DNA from: Oscillatoria nigro-viridis PCC 7112
GTDB taxonomy: Bacteria; Cyanobacteriota; Cyanobacteriia; Cyanobacteriales; Microcoleaceae
Direction of reading: 5' to 3'
Length of the DNA stretch: 64,000 nt
Assembly (NCBI RefSeq): GCF_000317475.1
Contig: NC_019729.1
Location: 2,432,501 to 2,496,500, forward strand
The first letter of the stretch is position 1; every line of letters starts with the position of its first letter. Positions 27,916 to 37,627 of the stretch are shown here, in pieces. The notes beneath the pieces are model-generated. The model was given only the letters and a program-made list of their open reading frames with translations, had not been told where the DNA came from and did not search any database. Position numbers and translations under genes: made by a program.

Positions 27916-29907
27916 ATGCAAAAAGCCAAGTCGAGCGATTCCGGCTGCTGTAGTCACGACGACCACCACGATCGCAGCCATGAGAATCATAACCACAACG
28001 ACCACGGCCACGACCACGACCACGACCACGGGAACGGAGATTTTAACCTCAAGCAAGAATTGATTCCTGTAATATTGGTTGTTGTACTATTTGTCGGCGG
28101 TTTAATTTTTGAAGAAAAACTGCACAACACGCCCTATTCTATAGGTGAATATCTGGTTTTCATCCCAGCCTATCTTTTAAGCGGATGGAATGTTTTAACC
28201 AGTGCGGGTCGCAACATTCTGCGAGGTCGATTTTTTGATGAAAATTTCTTAATGACTGTAGCAACACTCGGCGCTGTCGCTATTCACAAACTCCCTGAAG
28301 CAGTCGGGGTGATGTTGTTTTTCAAAATCGGAGAACTTTTTCAAGAATTTGCCGTAGGGCGATCGCGTCAATCGATCAAATCGCTTTTAGAAATTCGCCC
28401 AGATTATGCCAACCTCAAGGACAACGGCGACATCAAAAAAGTTGCGCCAGAAACCGTAGCCGTCGGCGATATCATCCTTGTCAAACCGGGAGAAAAAATC
28501 CCCTTAGACGGTGAAATTATAGACGGCAACTCTCAGATTGACACATCTGCACTAACTGGAGAATCAGTACCTCGAACCGTAAAAGTTGGAGAAACAGTTT
28601 TAGCCGGAACAATTAACCAGACAGGAGTTCTCACCGTCAAAGTTACCAAACTCTTCGGCGAATCTTCAATCTCCCGAATTCTGGAATTAGTAGAAAATGC
28701 CAGAAGCAAAAAAGCTGAAACTGAGAAATTTATCACTAAATTTGCCAGTTACTACACGCCTTTTGTAGTATTTGCATCGCTAGCAGTGGCTATAATTCCG
28801 CCTTTGTTCATTTCAGGAGCAACTAATGCAGACAGATTTTTATGGGTTTACCGCGCCCTTGTCTTGTTAGTTATTTCCTGCCCTTGCGGATTGGTGATTA
28901 GCATTCCTCTGGGATACTTTGGAGGAATTGGCGGTGCAGCCAAGGGCGGTATTTTGGTGAAAGGCTCGACTTTTTTAGATACTCTGACAGCAGTCAAGAC
29001 AGTTGTTTTGGACAAAACAGGAACTCTGACAAAAGGAGTTTTTAAAGTAGCAGAAATTGTGCCTAAAAATGGTTTTTCCCAAACAGATTTAATGGCAATA
29101 GCGGCTAAAGTAGAATCTCAATCGAATCACCCAGTCGCGAAATCTATTCTGGAAGCTTACGGCGGAAAAATAGATTCATCGGATGTGAAAGATTACGAAG
29201 AAATAGCGGGACACGGCATCCGAGCAAAATTAAATAATCAAATTGTGCTTGCGGGAAATGACCGTTTGCTGCACCGAGAAAACATTGCTCGCGATGTCTG
29301 CAATGCTGAAGGTACAGTAGTGCATTTAGCGGTAGACAACCGCTACGCTGGGTATATTTTGATTGCTGACGAGCTTAAGGAAGACGCAGTACAGGCTATT
29401 GGCGACCTCAAAAAATTAGGTGTTGAGCGAATCGTGATGCTCACAGGAGATAATCAAGCTGTGGCCGATAGTGTTGCGAGAAAGCTCGGTTTAGATTCCT
29501 ATTTAGCTGAGTTATTACCCGAAGGAAAAGTAGAGGCGATCGAAAAACTTATCGGTCAATCTAAAAAAGGCGATAAAATTGTCTTTGTGGGGGATGGAAT
29601 TAATGATGCACCAGTGCTTGCTAGGGCTGATGTCGGCATAGCGATGGGGGGTTTGGGCTCCGATGCGGCGATCGAAACTGCCGATGTTGTGATTATGGCA
29701 GATGCACCGTCCAAGGTGGCTAAAGCCATCCAAATTGCCCGGAAAACTCACAATATAGTCTGGCAAAATATCATTTTTGCGCTGTCAATTAAAGCGATAT
29801 TTATTGCTTTGGGTGCTTTTGGTTTAGCGACAATGTGGGAAGCAGTTTTTGCCGATGTTGGGGTGGCTTTAGCAGCTATTTTTAATGCTACTAGAGTTTT
29901 GAAATAA
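27916..29907 (+). CDS. Heavy-metal-translocating P1B-type ATPase with His-rich N-terminus
   Basis: A 663-residue P-type ATPase starting at the ATG behind AGGAAAAACC; the frame is open to a TTG at 27853 but that would include the operator. The N-terminus has no CxxC heavy-metal domain; instead it has CCSH and a His/Asp-rich tail (DHGHDHDHDHGNG). Core motifs: TGES actuator loop, CPCGL in the ion channel, DKTGTLTKG phosphorylation site, HP locus in SNHPVAKS, and GDGINDAP. CPC plus an His-rich end fits export of Zn2+, Cd2+, Co2+ or similar. Upstream sits an ArsR/SmtB-like operator. An Nramp importer gene lies 196 bp downstream. Confidence 0.93.
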   Translation: MQKAKSSDSGCCSHDDHHDRSHENHNHNDHGHDHDHDHGNGDFNLKQELIPVILVVVLFVGGLIFEEKLHNTPYSIGEYLVFIPAYLLSGWNVLTSAGRNILRGRFFDENFLMTVATLGAVAIHKLPEAVGVMLFFKIGELFQEFAVGRSRQSIKSLLEIRPDYANLKDNGDIKKVAPETVAVGDIILVKPGEKIPLDGEIIDGNSQIDTSALTGESVPRTVKVGETVLAGTINQTGVLTVKVTKLFGESSISRILELVENARSKKAETEKFITKFASYYTPFVVFASLAVAIIPPLFISGATNADRFLWVYRALVLLVISCPCGLVISIPLGYFGGIGGAAKGGILVKGSTFLDTLTAVKTVVLDKTGTLTKGVFKVAEIVPKNGFSQTDLMAIAAKVESQSNHPVAKSILEAYGGKIDSSDVKDYEEIAGHGIRAKLNNQIVLAGNDRLLHRENIARDVCNAEGTVVHLAVDNRYAGYILIADELKEDAVQAIGDLKKLGVERIVMLTGDNQAVADSVARKLGLDSYLAELLPEGKVEAIEKLIGQSKKGDKIVFVGDGINDAPVLARADVGIAMGGLGSDAAIETADVVIMADAPSKVAKAIQIARKTHNIVWQNIIFALSIKAIFIALGAFGLATMWEAVFADVGVALAAIFNATRVLK

Positions 29908-29935
29908 AGTATTCGCAGATAAGGGTGATTTTTGC

Positions 29936-29960
29936 CGATCGACCTCATCATAGTCGATCG
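29936..29960. repeat. Short hairpin after the P-type ATPase gene
   Basis: CGATCGAC and GTCGATCG form an 8-bp stem with a 9-nt loop about 30 bp after the ATPase stop. It is not followed by a T-run, so the case for termination is weak. Confidence 0.4.
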
Positions 29961-30103
29961 CGCGCACCTCGCTTCAACCTCAAAATATACACAACTTAAT
30001 ATCTACGGTGACTCCGGCGGATTTTGAGCTATACGACCGATCGAATTTAGCGGAATTTGTGAGATTATGAAAAGAATATGAAAAATATTCAACGATAAAA
30101 CCA

Positions 30104-31408
30104 ATGACTCACCCCGAAAACAGACCCAGCCTTCCTGAAGTCCACCGCAGCATCGCCGTTCCCAACAGCAAAGGTTTCTGGCGTAAAATGCTGGCCTACG
30201 CAGGGCCTGGATATTTGGTTTCAGTGGGTTACATGGACCCCGGAAACTGGGCGACTGACTTAGCGGGGGGAGCAAAGTTTGGCTATGCGCTATTAAGTGT
30301 GATTTTGCTATCTAATTTGATGGCAATTTTGCTGCAATCACTCTGCGTGCGTTTGGGAGTGGCAACGGGACGAGATTTGGCACAAGCTTGTCGAGATTAT
30401 TTCAGTCCGCGAGTCAGTTTTTTGTTGTGGATACTTTGTGAAATTGGTATTGCTGCTTGCGATTTAGCTGAACTTGTTGGCAGTGCGATCGGACTGCAAT
30501 TGCTATTTGGCATTCCCTTAGTTTGGGGAGTGTGCATCACTGCGCTAGATGTGATAATGGTGTTATTTTTACAAGGGAAAGGCTTTCGTTATATCGAAGC
30601 TTTAGTAATTACGATTATTGCAATTATTGGCGGTTGTTTTATTGCCGAAATTATTTTTGCCAAACCGGATGCCGCAGGACTTTTACTCGGTTATGTTCCC
30701 CAGCTAGAGATTTTACAAAATCAGGCAATGCTTTATATTGCGGTTGGTATTTTGGGTGCAACTGTGATGCCCCACAATCTCTACCTGCATTCATCGATCG
30801 TGCAAACTCGCTCTTGGCAAGAAACTGCTGATAAAAAATGGGAAGCAATTAAATTTGGCACAATAGATTCTAGCGTAGCGCTGTCCATAGCTTTGTTTAT
30901 TAATTCAGCTATTCTGATTTTGTCTGCTGCCAGCTTTCACTTTTCCGGCTATCAAGAAGTAGCAGAAATTCAAGATGCTTACACACTGCTTTCTCCGGTG
31001 CTGGGTGTGGGTTCGGCTAGTGCAATTTTTGCCTTTGCTTTATTGGCTTCGGGGCAGAATTCAACCTTGACTGCAACTCTAGCAGGACAGATTGTGATGG
31101 AAGGGTTTATAAATTTTCGACTGCGACCTTGGTTGCGGCGCTTGCTGACTCGACTGATTGCAATTGTGCCGGCTTTGATCGTAATTATGTTGTTTGGGGA
31201 AGGCAGTACAACTAATTTACTGGTTTTCAGTCAAGTGATTCTCAGTTTGCAATTACCCTTTGCAGTAATTCCCTTGGTAATGTTTACCTCAAACCGACGC
31301 TTAATGGGAGAGTTTGTGAATCCATTTTGGCTGAAAGCCTTAGCTTGGTTAGTGGCTAGTATTATAGTAGGATTAAATTGTTGGCTGTTATTACAAACCA
31401 TTTTCTAG
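30104..31408 (+). CDS. Nramp family divalent metal transporter
   Basis: A 434-residue integral membrane protein with about eleven helices. The helix 1 motif is [12 protein letters not shown], the usual DPGN metal-binding segment; helix 6 has [19 protein letters not shown], where MPH holds the metal-coordinating Met. Bacterial Nramp proteins (MntH) import Mn2+ and Fe2+ with protons. It follows the metal P1B-ATPase on the same strand but with 196 bp between them, so shared transcription is uncertain. A bidirectional terminator lies 30 bp after the stop. Confidence 0.94.
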   Translation: MTHPENRPSLPEVHRSIAVPNSKGFWRKMLAYAGPGYLVSVGYMDPGNWATDLAGGAKFGYALLSVILLSNLMAILLQSLCVRLGVATGRDLAQACRDYFSPRVSFLLWILCEIGIAACDLAELVGSAIGLQLLFGIPLVWGVCITALDVIMVLFLQGKGFRYIEALVITIIAIIGGCFIAEIIFAKPDAAGLLLGYVPQLEILQNQAMLYIAVGILGATVMPHNLYLHSSIVQTRSWQETADKKWEAIKFGTIDSSVALSIALFINSAILILSAASFHFSGYQEVAEIQDAYTLLSPVLGVGSASAIFAFALLASGQNSTLTATLAGQIVMEGFINFRLRPWLRRLLTRLIAIVPALIVIMLFGEGSTTNLLVFSQVILSLQLPFAVIPLVMFTSNRRLMGEFVNPFWLKALAWLVASIIVGLNCWLLLQTIF

Positions 31409-31438
31409 CAATCTGAAGCTCAATAAAACTACAAAAAT

Positions 31439-31460
31439 AAAACCCGCAGGCGCGGGTTTT
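31439..31460. terminator. Bidirectional rho-independent terminator
   Basis: AAAACCCGC-AGGC-GCGGGTTTT: a 9-bp stem with a 4-nt loop, A-run before and T-run after, placed between the convergent Nramp and Ctp protease genes. It should work on both strands. Confidence 0.88.
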
Positions 31461-31500
31461 ATCTTAAAGCTAATTGTTAAGGGCTGACGGTTTCAACTAC

Positions 31501-32820
31501 TTACTTTTTAGGAACAATAACCTCATTAGCGGCCACGGGACGGGCAGAGGAAGCCGTAGTTTTCAAAAGTGCGATCGCCTGCGCGTAGCAAGGATCGTCC
31601 TTAGTCGCAACTAACGTCGGTTTGTTAGCTAATTTCAGCTTTTGTTCGTTAGTGACTTCGACTTTAACATCGGGAGTAACGCCCTTGTGGCTGATATCCG
31701 TACCGTTGGGAGTATAGTAGTGAGCGATCGTCACCGCCAATCCCGAACCGTCAGCCAAAGAATGCACCGACTGCACCAAAGCTTTGCCAAAAGTTTGACC
31801 GCCCATCACAGTGGCGCGCTTGTTATCCTTCAGAGCACCGGCCAAAATCTCGCTAGCGCTGGCTGAGTTGTCGTCCACCAGCACCACCAAAGGCTTGTTA
31901 GTGATTGCAGTGCGGTTGGCGCGCATTTCTTGAGAATCACCCGCGCGATCGACTGTGCGGACGATCGCCCCTGTATCCATCCACATCCGAGCGATATCAA
32001 TGCTCACTCGCAGCAAACCGCCGGGATTGCCCCGCAAATCCAACACAAAAGCGTCAGCTTTCTGATCCGAGAGCTTTTTAATCGCCGCCTGCATTTGTTC
32101 GCCCGCGTGGGAGCTAAACTCTTGCAAACGGATGTAACCGACATTCTGACCGCCTTCTTTCTTGAGGCTGTAGCGAACCGCTGCTACCTCAATTCTCGCC
32201 CTAGTCAGAGTGATGTCAAATTCGCTTTTGCCCTCGCGAGCAATCCGCAGCGTGACTTTCGTGCCTTCAGCACCCCGAATTACCTGAGCCGCATCCGAGA
32301 CAGTCATGCCTTTGGTAGGTTTGCCGTCAATCACCAAAATCGTATCGCCCGCTTGAATCCCTGCCTTCAGGGCCGGGGAATTTTCCATCGGCTCGACTAC
32401 GGTAATCGCTTTCGTTTTCTCGTCTTCTTCCAGCCTCATCCCCACCCCTGTCAGTTCCCCAGAGGTTTGATTCGTCAGCGCTTCGTACTGCTTCGGGTCC
32501 ATGAAGCGCGTGTAGGGGTCGTTTAATTTCTCTAGGGCTTTGCGGAGGGCGGTGTAGGCAGCTTCGCGAGAGGTATAATTTTTGCTCAGCAGTTCTTGGC
32601 GGGTCACTTGCCAGTCAGTCTTGTTAAAGCTGCCATCAACATAGTCTCGGTTCACAATTTGCCAAGCTTCGTCTAAGACAGCTTTGGGGCTATCTTGAAG
32701 CTCGGCGCGGACTGATTGACTCAGCCCGGGAACGAGTAAAGATATCGAAGCGGTTGTTGCCATCGCCCCAGTGAACAGGGCTGCCTGTAATTTAGAAAAG
32801 CGTCTGCGGGCTTGATTCAT
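31501..32820 (-). CDS. Carboxyl-terminal processing protease (Ctp, S41A)
   Basis: A 439-residue protease with an N-terminal signal sequence (FSKLQAALFTGAMATTASIS.., possible cleavage after VRA), a PDZ domain (about 120-210, GVGMRLEEDE... AGDTILVIDGK) and the S41 catalytic domain. FVLDLRGNPGG and DDNSASASEILAGAL carry the nucleophile Ser, and MGGQTFGKALVQ carries the general-base Lys. Cyanobacteria have three Ctp paralogues, of which CtpA matures the D1 protein of photosystem II; I cannot assign this to a specific one. The 46 bp upstream of the start contain an AAATCTA/AAATCTC-type tract in sense orientation. Confidence 0.93.
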   Translation of the reverse strand: MNQARRRFSKLQAALFTGAMATTASISLLVPGLSQSVRAELQDSPKAVLDEAWQIVNRDYVDGSFNKTDWQVTRQELLSKNYTSREAAYTALRKALEKLNDPYTRFMDPKQYEALTNQTSGELTGVGMRLEEDEKTKAITVVEPMENSPALKAGIQAGDTILVIDGKPTKGMTVSDAAQVIRGAEGTKVTLRIAREGKSEFDITLTRARIEVAAVRYSLKKEGGQNVGYIRLQEFSSHAGEQMQAAIKKLSDQKADAFVLDLRGNPGGLLRVSIDIARMWMDTGAIVRTVDRAGDSQEMRANRTAITNKPLVVLVDDNSASASEILAGALKDNKRATVMGGQTFGKALVQSVHSLADGSGLAVTIAHYYTPNGTDISHKGVTPDVKVEVTNEQKLKLANKPTLVATKDDPCYAQAIALLKTTASSARPVAANEVIVPKK

Positions 32821-33016
32821 TGAATTTGGCTCAATTCGATTTTAGATTTTTGATTTGAGATTTTATATTGCTAAAAAATCTCAAACTACTACTTAAACTA
32901 TTGTGTGGAGGCTACACCATCCCTTTGGACAGTTTAACGAGATTCATAGTCGATCGCCAACCAATTATTACTCTCTTTCAATAAACTTAATTTAAAACTT
33001 GGATTTATAAAGTGCC

Positions 33017-33862
33017 GTGGAAGCTAAAATCGAACAATTTTCGCGTAAGTGGTTGAGCCTGCTCGTTAATGGAGCTATCGGTCTAGCAGCCCTGGCGGGG
33101 GTCGTCACCATACAGTCGAGCGGGCAGTTGGGGGGAATGTCCCCAGTTGGCGTTCAGGGGCCAAAGCCGCCCTCTGGAATATCTGCTGCCCGGTTCAAGC
33201 AAGCCGCACAGCAAGAAGCGCAGCAAGAAGCCCTGCGGCTAAAAATGCTCAAAACTATCCCTAGTTTAGGGTTTGACAATTTAATTGCAGATTGGACATT
33301 TCTCAAATTTTTGCAGTATTTTGGCGACGACGAAGCCCGAGATGTAACGGGCTACAATTTGAGCCAAGATTATTTTGACATAGTTACGCGGCGCGACCCG
33401 AGGTGGGCTGACATCTACCTGTTTCTTTCCACAGCTATTTCTTTTTATCAGGGAAAGCCTGAAACTGCTGTTAATTTGATAGAGCGGGGTACTAGCGCCC
33501 TTTCCCTTTCGCCGCAACTTCATTCCCAATCGTGGATAGTGTGGCGAACTAAAGGTCTTGATGAGTTGCTGCTGTTGGGGGATATTCCCGAGTCAATTCG
33601 CTCCCACGAAATGGCCGCTGATTGGGTGGAAGGAAGCCCGGAAGGGCCGAAATTGACGCCGATTTTTCGAGCAACTGCAGAGTATTTGCGCCGAGATCCC
33701 GATAGCGTGCCGGTGCGGTTTACTGCTTGGAGTACGGTTTATGCTCAAACAACTGATAAGTTGGTGCGTCAAAGGGCGAAACAAGCTCTTGTCAAGTTGG
33801 GAGCTCAGGTGCAAAAAGATAAGGATGGAAACGAGAGTTTTATTTTGCCACCTCGAAAGTAG
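33017..33862 (+). CDS. Conserved hypothetical protein with N-terminal membrane anchor, TPR-like
   Basis: A 281-residue protein starting at GTG. A hydrophobic helix (LSLLVNGAIGLAALAGVVTI) near residue 15-35 suggests an anchor or uncleaved signal. The soluble part is helical, with aromatic/Arg-containing helices (DNLIADWTFLKFLQYFGDDE, YFDIVTRRDPRWADIYLFLS) resembling a short helical-repeat array. I know similar proteins only as cyanobacterial hypotheticals. Transcribed between the Ctp protease (divergent) and a pseudouridine synthase gene (convergent). No active site motifs found. Confidence 0.78.
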   Translation: MEAKIEQFSRKWLSLLVNGAIGLAALAGVVTIQSSGQLGGMSPVGVQGPKPPSGISAARFKQAAQQEAQQEALRLKMLKTIPSLGFDNLIADWTFLKFLQYFGDDEARDVTGYNLSQDYFDIVTRRDPRWADIYLFLSTAISFYQGKPETAVNLIERGTSALSLSPQLHSQSWIVWRTKGLDELLLLGDIPESIRSHEMAADWVEGSPEGPKLTPIFRATAEYLRRDPDSVPVRFTAWSTVYAQTTDKLVRQRAKQALVKLGAQVQKDKDGNESFILPPRK

Positions 33863-33909
33863 TTGACGGTTGACGGTTGACTGTAATTCTCCAATCCAAA
33901 ATCTCAAAT

Positions 33910-34479
33910 CTAAAATCTCAAATCGGCTTGAGTTAGTTCGCGCCATTCACCGGGTTTGAGGCCTTCGATACGCAAATACCCGATCGCACACCTGACTAGC
34001 CGCAGCGTCGGAAACCCTACTGCTGCGGTCATCCTGCGGACTTGGCGGTTGCGGCCTTCTGTGAGAGTCATTTCCAGCCATGCTGTCGGCACGTTTTTGC
34101 GAAATCTAATCGGCGGTTCGCGGGGCGGCAAAGGTGGTTCTTCTAACAATAATTGCACTTTTGCCGATCGAGTCCGATAATCTTGAATTGTGACACCTGT
34201 CTGCAAAGCGGCGATCGCACTTGCATCGGGAACTCGTTCCACTTGCACCCAGTAAGTGCGGGGATGAGCGAATTTCGGGTCACTGAGGCGGTGCTGCATT
34301 TGTCCGTCATCGGTTAGCAGCAACAAACCTTCACTATCGCGATCGAGCCTTCCTACTGCATAAATGTCAGGAATCGGAATATAGTCTTTGAGAGTGCTGC
34401 GTTTACTTTCGCTAGAGTTGTCAGTGAATTGAGTTAAAACATCGTAGGGTTTGTAAAATAGAATGTAACGATAGGGCAT
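33910..34479 (-). CDS. rRNA pseudouridine synthase, RluE/RsuA type
   Basis: A 189-residue RsuA-family synthase without an S4 domain, the architecture of RluE. Motif [16 protein letters not shown] contains the catalytic Asp (second Asp of RLDRD), and motif III is [19 protein letters not shown]. By analogy it would isomerise one U in 23S rRNA (position 2457 in E. coli), but family members are hard to tell apart, so specificity is inferred. It converges with the preceding plus-strand gene; an AAATCTC/AAATCTA tract lies in the 47 bp between. Confidence 0.9.
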   Translation of the reverse strand: MPYRYILFYKPYDVLTQFTDNSSESKRSTLKDYIPIPDIYAVGRLDRDSEGLLLLTDDGQMQHRLSDPKFAHPRTYWVQVERVPDASAIAALQTGVTIQDYRTRSAKVQLLLEEPPLPPREPPIRFRKNVPTAWLEMTLTEGRNRQVRRMTAAVGFPTLRLVRCAIGYLRIEGLKPGEWRELTQADLRF

Positions 34480-34520
34480 GACAAATTAAAAAATAAAAAT
34501 GTACTAATGTCAATAAATTT

Positions 34521-34587
34521 GTAGGGGCGGGTTTTACCAACAATAATTGCCTAAAACTCACAATCTCAAAAACCCGCCCCCACCCAA
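34521..34587. repeat. GGGGCGGGTTTT inverted repeat
   Basis: Left arm at about 34521 (GTAGGGGCGGGTTTT) pairs with the right arm at about 34569-34583 (AAAACCCGCCCCCAC). The same type of repeat occurs at 62294-62356. A 16-bp palindrome CAGCCTTTAAAGGCTG follows at 34695-34710, 28 bp before wecB. Confidence 0.8.
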
Positions 34588-34737
34588 CGTCAAACCACTT
34601 TCTATCTCTCTTCTCTCCTCTGCGCCCTCTGCGCCCTCTGCGGTTCCTAAAAAAATAAATCTGGTTAACCAACGATTCAAACCTATAAAATCTTCAGCCT
34701 TTAAAGGCTGCACAAATCTCAACTACCCAATTTTACC

Positions 34738-35850
34738 ATGCCCGAAGCCACACACCGCGTTTGCATCGTCTTAGGAACTCGCCCGGAAGCGATTAAACTA
34801 GCCCCAGTAATTCAACTCTTCAAAAGTTCGCCAACCTTTGACACCCAAGTAATTTTAACCGGTCAGCACCGAGAAATGGTCGAGCAAGTAATGCAAATGT
34901 TCGATCTAAAAGCCGATCGGGATTTAGCAATTATGCAGCACCAGCAAACCTTGACAGATATTACATCCCGGAGTTTGCACGGTTTGGAAGCATTGTTTAA
35001 AGAATTGCAGCCCCACATCGTCTTAGTTCAGGGCGATACAACGACAGCATTTGCCGCTGCTTTGGCTGCATTTTACCAGAAAATACCCGTAGGTCACGTA
35101 GAAGCCGGATTGCGGACAGACGACGTGTTCAATCCTTACCCCGAAGAGGCTAACCGACGGTTGATATCTCAGCTCGCACGGCTGCATTTTGCCCCGACAG
35201 AGCTGGCTGCAGAGAATTTAGGGCGATCGGGGGTTTTAGGAGAAATTCACCGTACAGGCAACACAGTAATCGATGCTTTGCTGTCTGTCGCCAAACGCGA
35301 ACCAAAATGCAACATTCCTAAATTAGATTGGAGCAAATATCGCACTATCTTAGCAACAGTTCACCGCCGCGAAAATTGGGGAGAACCCTTAGCAGGAATT
35401 GCTCGCGCATTTCTCCAAATCTTAGATAAATTTCCCGATACAGCCTTGCTCTTACCTCTACACCGAAATCCCACAGTCAGAGAACCTTTGCAAGCTCTTT
35501 TGGGCGACCATCCGAGAGTCTTTTTAACTGAACCTTTAGATTACGCAGAATTAGTAGGAGCGATTCAGAGATGTCATTTAATCCTCACAGATTCCGGCGG
35601 CTTGCAAGAAGAAGCACCGAGTTTAGGTAAGCCAGTTTTAGTATTACGAGAAACAACAGAAAGACCAGAGGCAATTTCCGCAGGTACTGCTAAACTGGTT
35701 GGTACTAATTCTGATATAATTACAGCAGCAGCGGCAGAATTGCTGAGCAATTCCGAAGCATACAACGCAATGGCAATGGCAATTAATCCCTTTGGTGACG
35801 GTTTAGCCGCCTCGCGGATTTTGAAAATAGTTGAAGAGTATTTTAGTTAG
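34738..35850 (+). CDS. wecB: UDP-N-acetylglucosamine 2-epimerase (non-hydrolysing)
   Basis: A 370-residue WecB/MnaA-family enzyme. It begins with VCIVLGTRPEAIKLAPVI, followed by LTGQHREMVEQVM, VQGDTTTAFAAALAAFY, GHVEAGLRT, and DSGGLQEEAPSLGKPVLVLR; the His in VHRRENWG and Glu in VEAGL are catalytic in characterised members. It converts UDP-GlcNAc to UDP-ManNAc for envelope polysaccharides. No other sugar genes are adjacent, so its pathway is undefined here. Confidence 0.95.
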   Translation: MPEATHRVCIVLGTRPEAIKLAPVIQLFKSSPTFDTQVILTGQHREMVEQVMQMFDLKADRDLAIMQHQQTLTDITSRSLHGLEALFKELQPHIVLVQGDTTTAFAAALAAFYQKIPVGHVEAGLRTDDVFNPYPEEANRRLISQLARLHFAPTELAAENLGRSGVLGEIHRTGNTVIDALLSVAKREPKCNIPKLDWSKYRTILATVHRRENWGEPLAGIARAFLQILDKFPDTALLLPLHRNPTVREPLQALLGDHPRVFLTEPLDYAELVGAIQRCHLILTDSGGLQEEAPSLGKPVLVLRETTERPEAISAGTAKLVGTNSDIITAAAAELLSNSEAYNAMAMAINPFGDGLAASRILKIVEEYFS

Positions 35851-35959
35851 CTATCCCCTTGCGAGTTGGGCGGTTTCAACCGCAATTACACAAACTTGCG
35901 TCCCCCAGAGGGAGACTAATTCCTGTTAAAAAAACTCAGTTTCTGCTTCCCTTCCCCAA

Positions 35960-37345
35960 TTACCAATCCCCACCGCCACCCCCACTACTGCTGTAGTCGC
36001 TACTGCTACTGCTACTGCTGTAGTCGCTGCTACTGCTGCTACTGCTGTAGTCGCTGCTACTGCTGCTACTGCTGTAGTCGCCGCTACTGCTGCTACTGCT
36101 GTAGTCGCTACTGCTGCTGCTACTGCTGCTGTAATCGGCACCCGCACCCCCACCGGTGGAGTTGCCACCGCCAAAGCTACCCCCGCAGTCGCTACTGCTA
36201 ATGCTGCTGTAATCGGCACCCCCACCGCCACCGCTGGAGTCGCCACCGCCAAAGCTACCCCCGCAGTCGCTACTGCTGCTGCTACTGCTGCTATAATCGG
36301 CACCCGCACCGCCACCGCTGGAGTCGCCACCGCCAAAGCTACCCCCGCAGTCGCTGTTGCTAATACTGTAGTCGCTGCTATTACTGCTGTAGTACCCACC
36401 GCAATCATCGCTGCTACTGTTACTGCTGTAGTCGCTAGTGCTACTGTAATAGACGCTGTGACTGCTGTAATTGGGACTGTGACTGCTGTAATTGCGATTG
36501 TTACTGCTGTAATTGGGACTGTGACTGCCGTAATTGCAATTGTGACTGCTGTAATTGCGCGGATAACGGCGGTGGCGGTAACGAGATATCCGAGAAAATA
36601 AGCTGCGAAATATCCTGAAGATAATGAAGCAAGGTATAAATGCTATGAATGCTATGAATAACAACCCAAGTAAGCCATAGATTAGATTCGATGAATCTTC
36701 ACCTGTGGATGTACTATTGCTAATAACTGGCGATTGACTAGGTATTGGTGACGGTTTCACCCCTTGAGATGGTACGATTGGAGCCAAAGGCAGCGTGGTT
36801 TGAGATTGAGAATTTACAATCGGAGTTTGTAAAACATTTACTAACGCCTTTGTCCCCGCTAATGTACCCCCGTCAAAGTCCTGCTGTTTAAATCGGGGCG
36901 TAATTTCGGTTTGAATAATACCCACTACCTTCGCATCTGGCAGAATGCTTTGAATGCCAGAACCTGTTTCAATTTGAACGCGGCGTTCCCCCGACGAAAT
37001 CAACAATAAAGCTCCATTATTTTTACCTTTTTTGCCAATCCCCCAAACGTTAAATAATTCTGTAGCAAATGCTTTGGGTGTCGCCGATGGCTTAGTATTA
37101 GGCACTGTCACAACAGCGATTTCTGAGCCATTTTTGGCCTCTAAATCCGAAATCATTTGATTTAGCTGAGTTTCGGTGCTATCGCTAAGAATGTTGGCAT
37201 TGTCCGTTACCCAAGTGTTATTTACTTGACGGGGATTCGGTACTTCTTGTACTGTTATAGCTTGGCTCGTTACGGGAAGTGCAATTGCCGAAAAGCACAG
37301 CAAACCGATCCAGATTATTTGTTTGTTGCTAAATTGTAACTGCAT
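35960..37345 (-). CDS. TPM-domain membrane protein with prion-like Ser/Tyr/Gly tail
   Basis: A 461-residue protein. A signal peptide (IIWIGLLCFSAIALPVTSQA) precedes the TPM domain (about 45-190, VTDNANILSDSTETQLNQMI, GSEIAVVTVPNT, FATELFNVWGIGKKGKNNG), the fold of Psb32/TLP18.3 acid phosphatase-like proteins. A transmembrane helix follows (LLGLLFIAFIAFIPCFIIF), then ~190 residues almost only of Ser, Tyr, Gly, Asp and Asn (SSDYSSSSSSSDYSS, CGGSFGGGDSSGGGAGADYS), ending GGGGGDW. The DNA of the tail (35970-36590) is a trinucleotide-rich repeat. In related proteins a short Gly/Ser-rich tail follows the helix; this one is unusually long. It is anchored, with the tail probably cytoplasmic. Confidence 0.88.
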   Translation of the reverse strand: MQLQFSNKQIIWIGLLCFSAIALPVTSQAITVQEVPNPRQVNNTWVTDNANILSDSTETQLNQMISDLEAKNGSEIAVVTVPNTKPSATPKAFATELFNVWGIGKKGKNNGALLLISSGERRVQIETGSGIQSILPDAKVVGIIQTEITPRFKQQDFDGGTLAGTKALVNVLQTPIVNSQSQTTLPLAPIVPSQGVKPSPIPSQSPVISNSTSTGEDSSNLIYGLLGLLFIAFIAFIPCFIIFRIFRSLFSRISRYRHRRYPRNYSSHNCNYGSHSPNYSSNNRNYSSHSPNYSSHSVYYSSTSDYSSNSSSDDCGGYYSSNSSDYSISNSDCGGSFGGGDSSGGGAGADYSSSSSSSSDCGGSFGGGDSSGGGGGADYSSISSSDCGGSFGGGNSTGGGAGADYSSSSSSSSDYSSSSSSGDYSSSSSSSDYSSSSSSSDYSSSSSSSDYSSSGGGGGDW

Positions 37346-37627
37346 CGCTTCAGTCTCCTGAATAACGGCTAGTCTGAAATTGACATATATCTGTCCGCCT
37401 AATTACAATTCAATAACCAGCTCACTGTCATGTCAATTCATATTATTCAGAAGTTGGATTCATAAAAATCATAATTTTAGGTGCGCCATCACCACTTTAC
37501 ATTTATAGTGTAGGACGCAGGGGTGGCGAGAAACCGGGTTTTTAACCAAAATAATTGCTGAAAACCGTCAATCTCGGTTCAAAAACCCGGTTTCTTAGTG
37601 GGCGAGTGCGAACTAATTTAGATATTT
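37346..37627. repeat. Spacer with AGAAACCGGGTTT repeat
   Basis: A 282-bp gene-free spacer on the 5' side of the TPM gene. From 37528 to 37596 it carries arms GAGAAACCGGGTTTTTAACC and GGTTCAAAAACCCGGTTTCT, the family also seen at 19800, 23300 and 40911. Confidence 0.8.

Noticed and set aside
29907..30103. Mn2+ (yybP-ykoY) riboswitch ahead of the Nramp gene
   Set aside because: No conserved yybP-ykoY core could be found in the 196-bp leader.
35926..36408. Ala/Val-rich frame (VATAGVALAVATP) opposite in frame to the TPM tail
   Set aside because: An alternative frame of the trinucleotide repeat that encodes the Ser/Tyr tail; the tail frame continues a recognised TPM domain.
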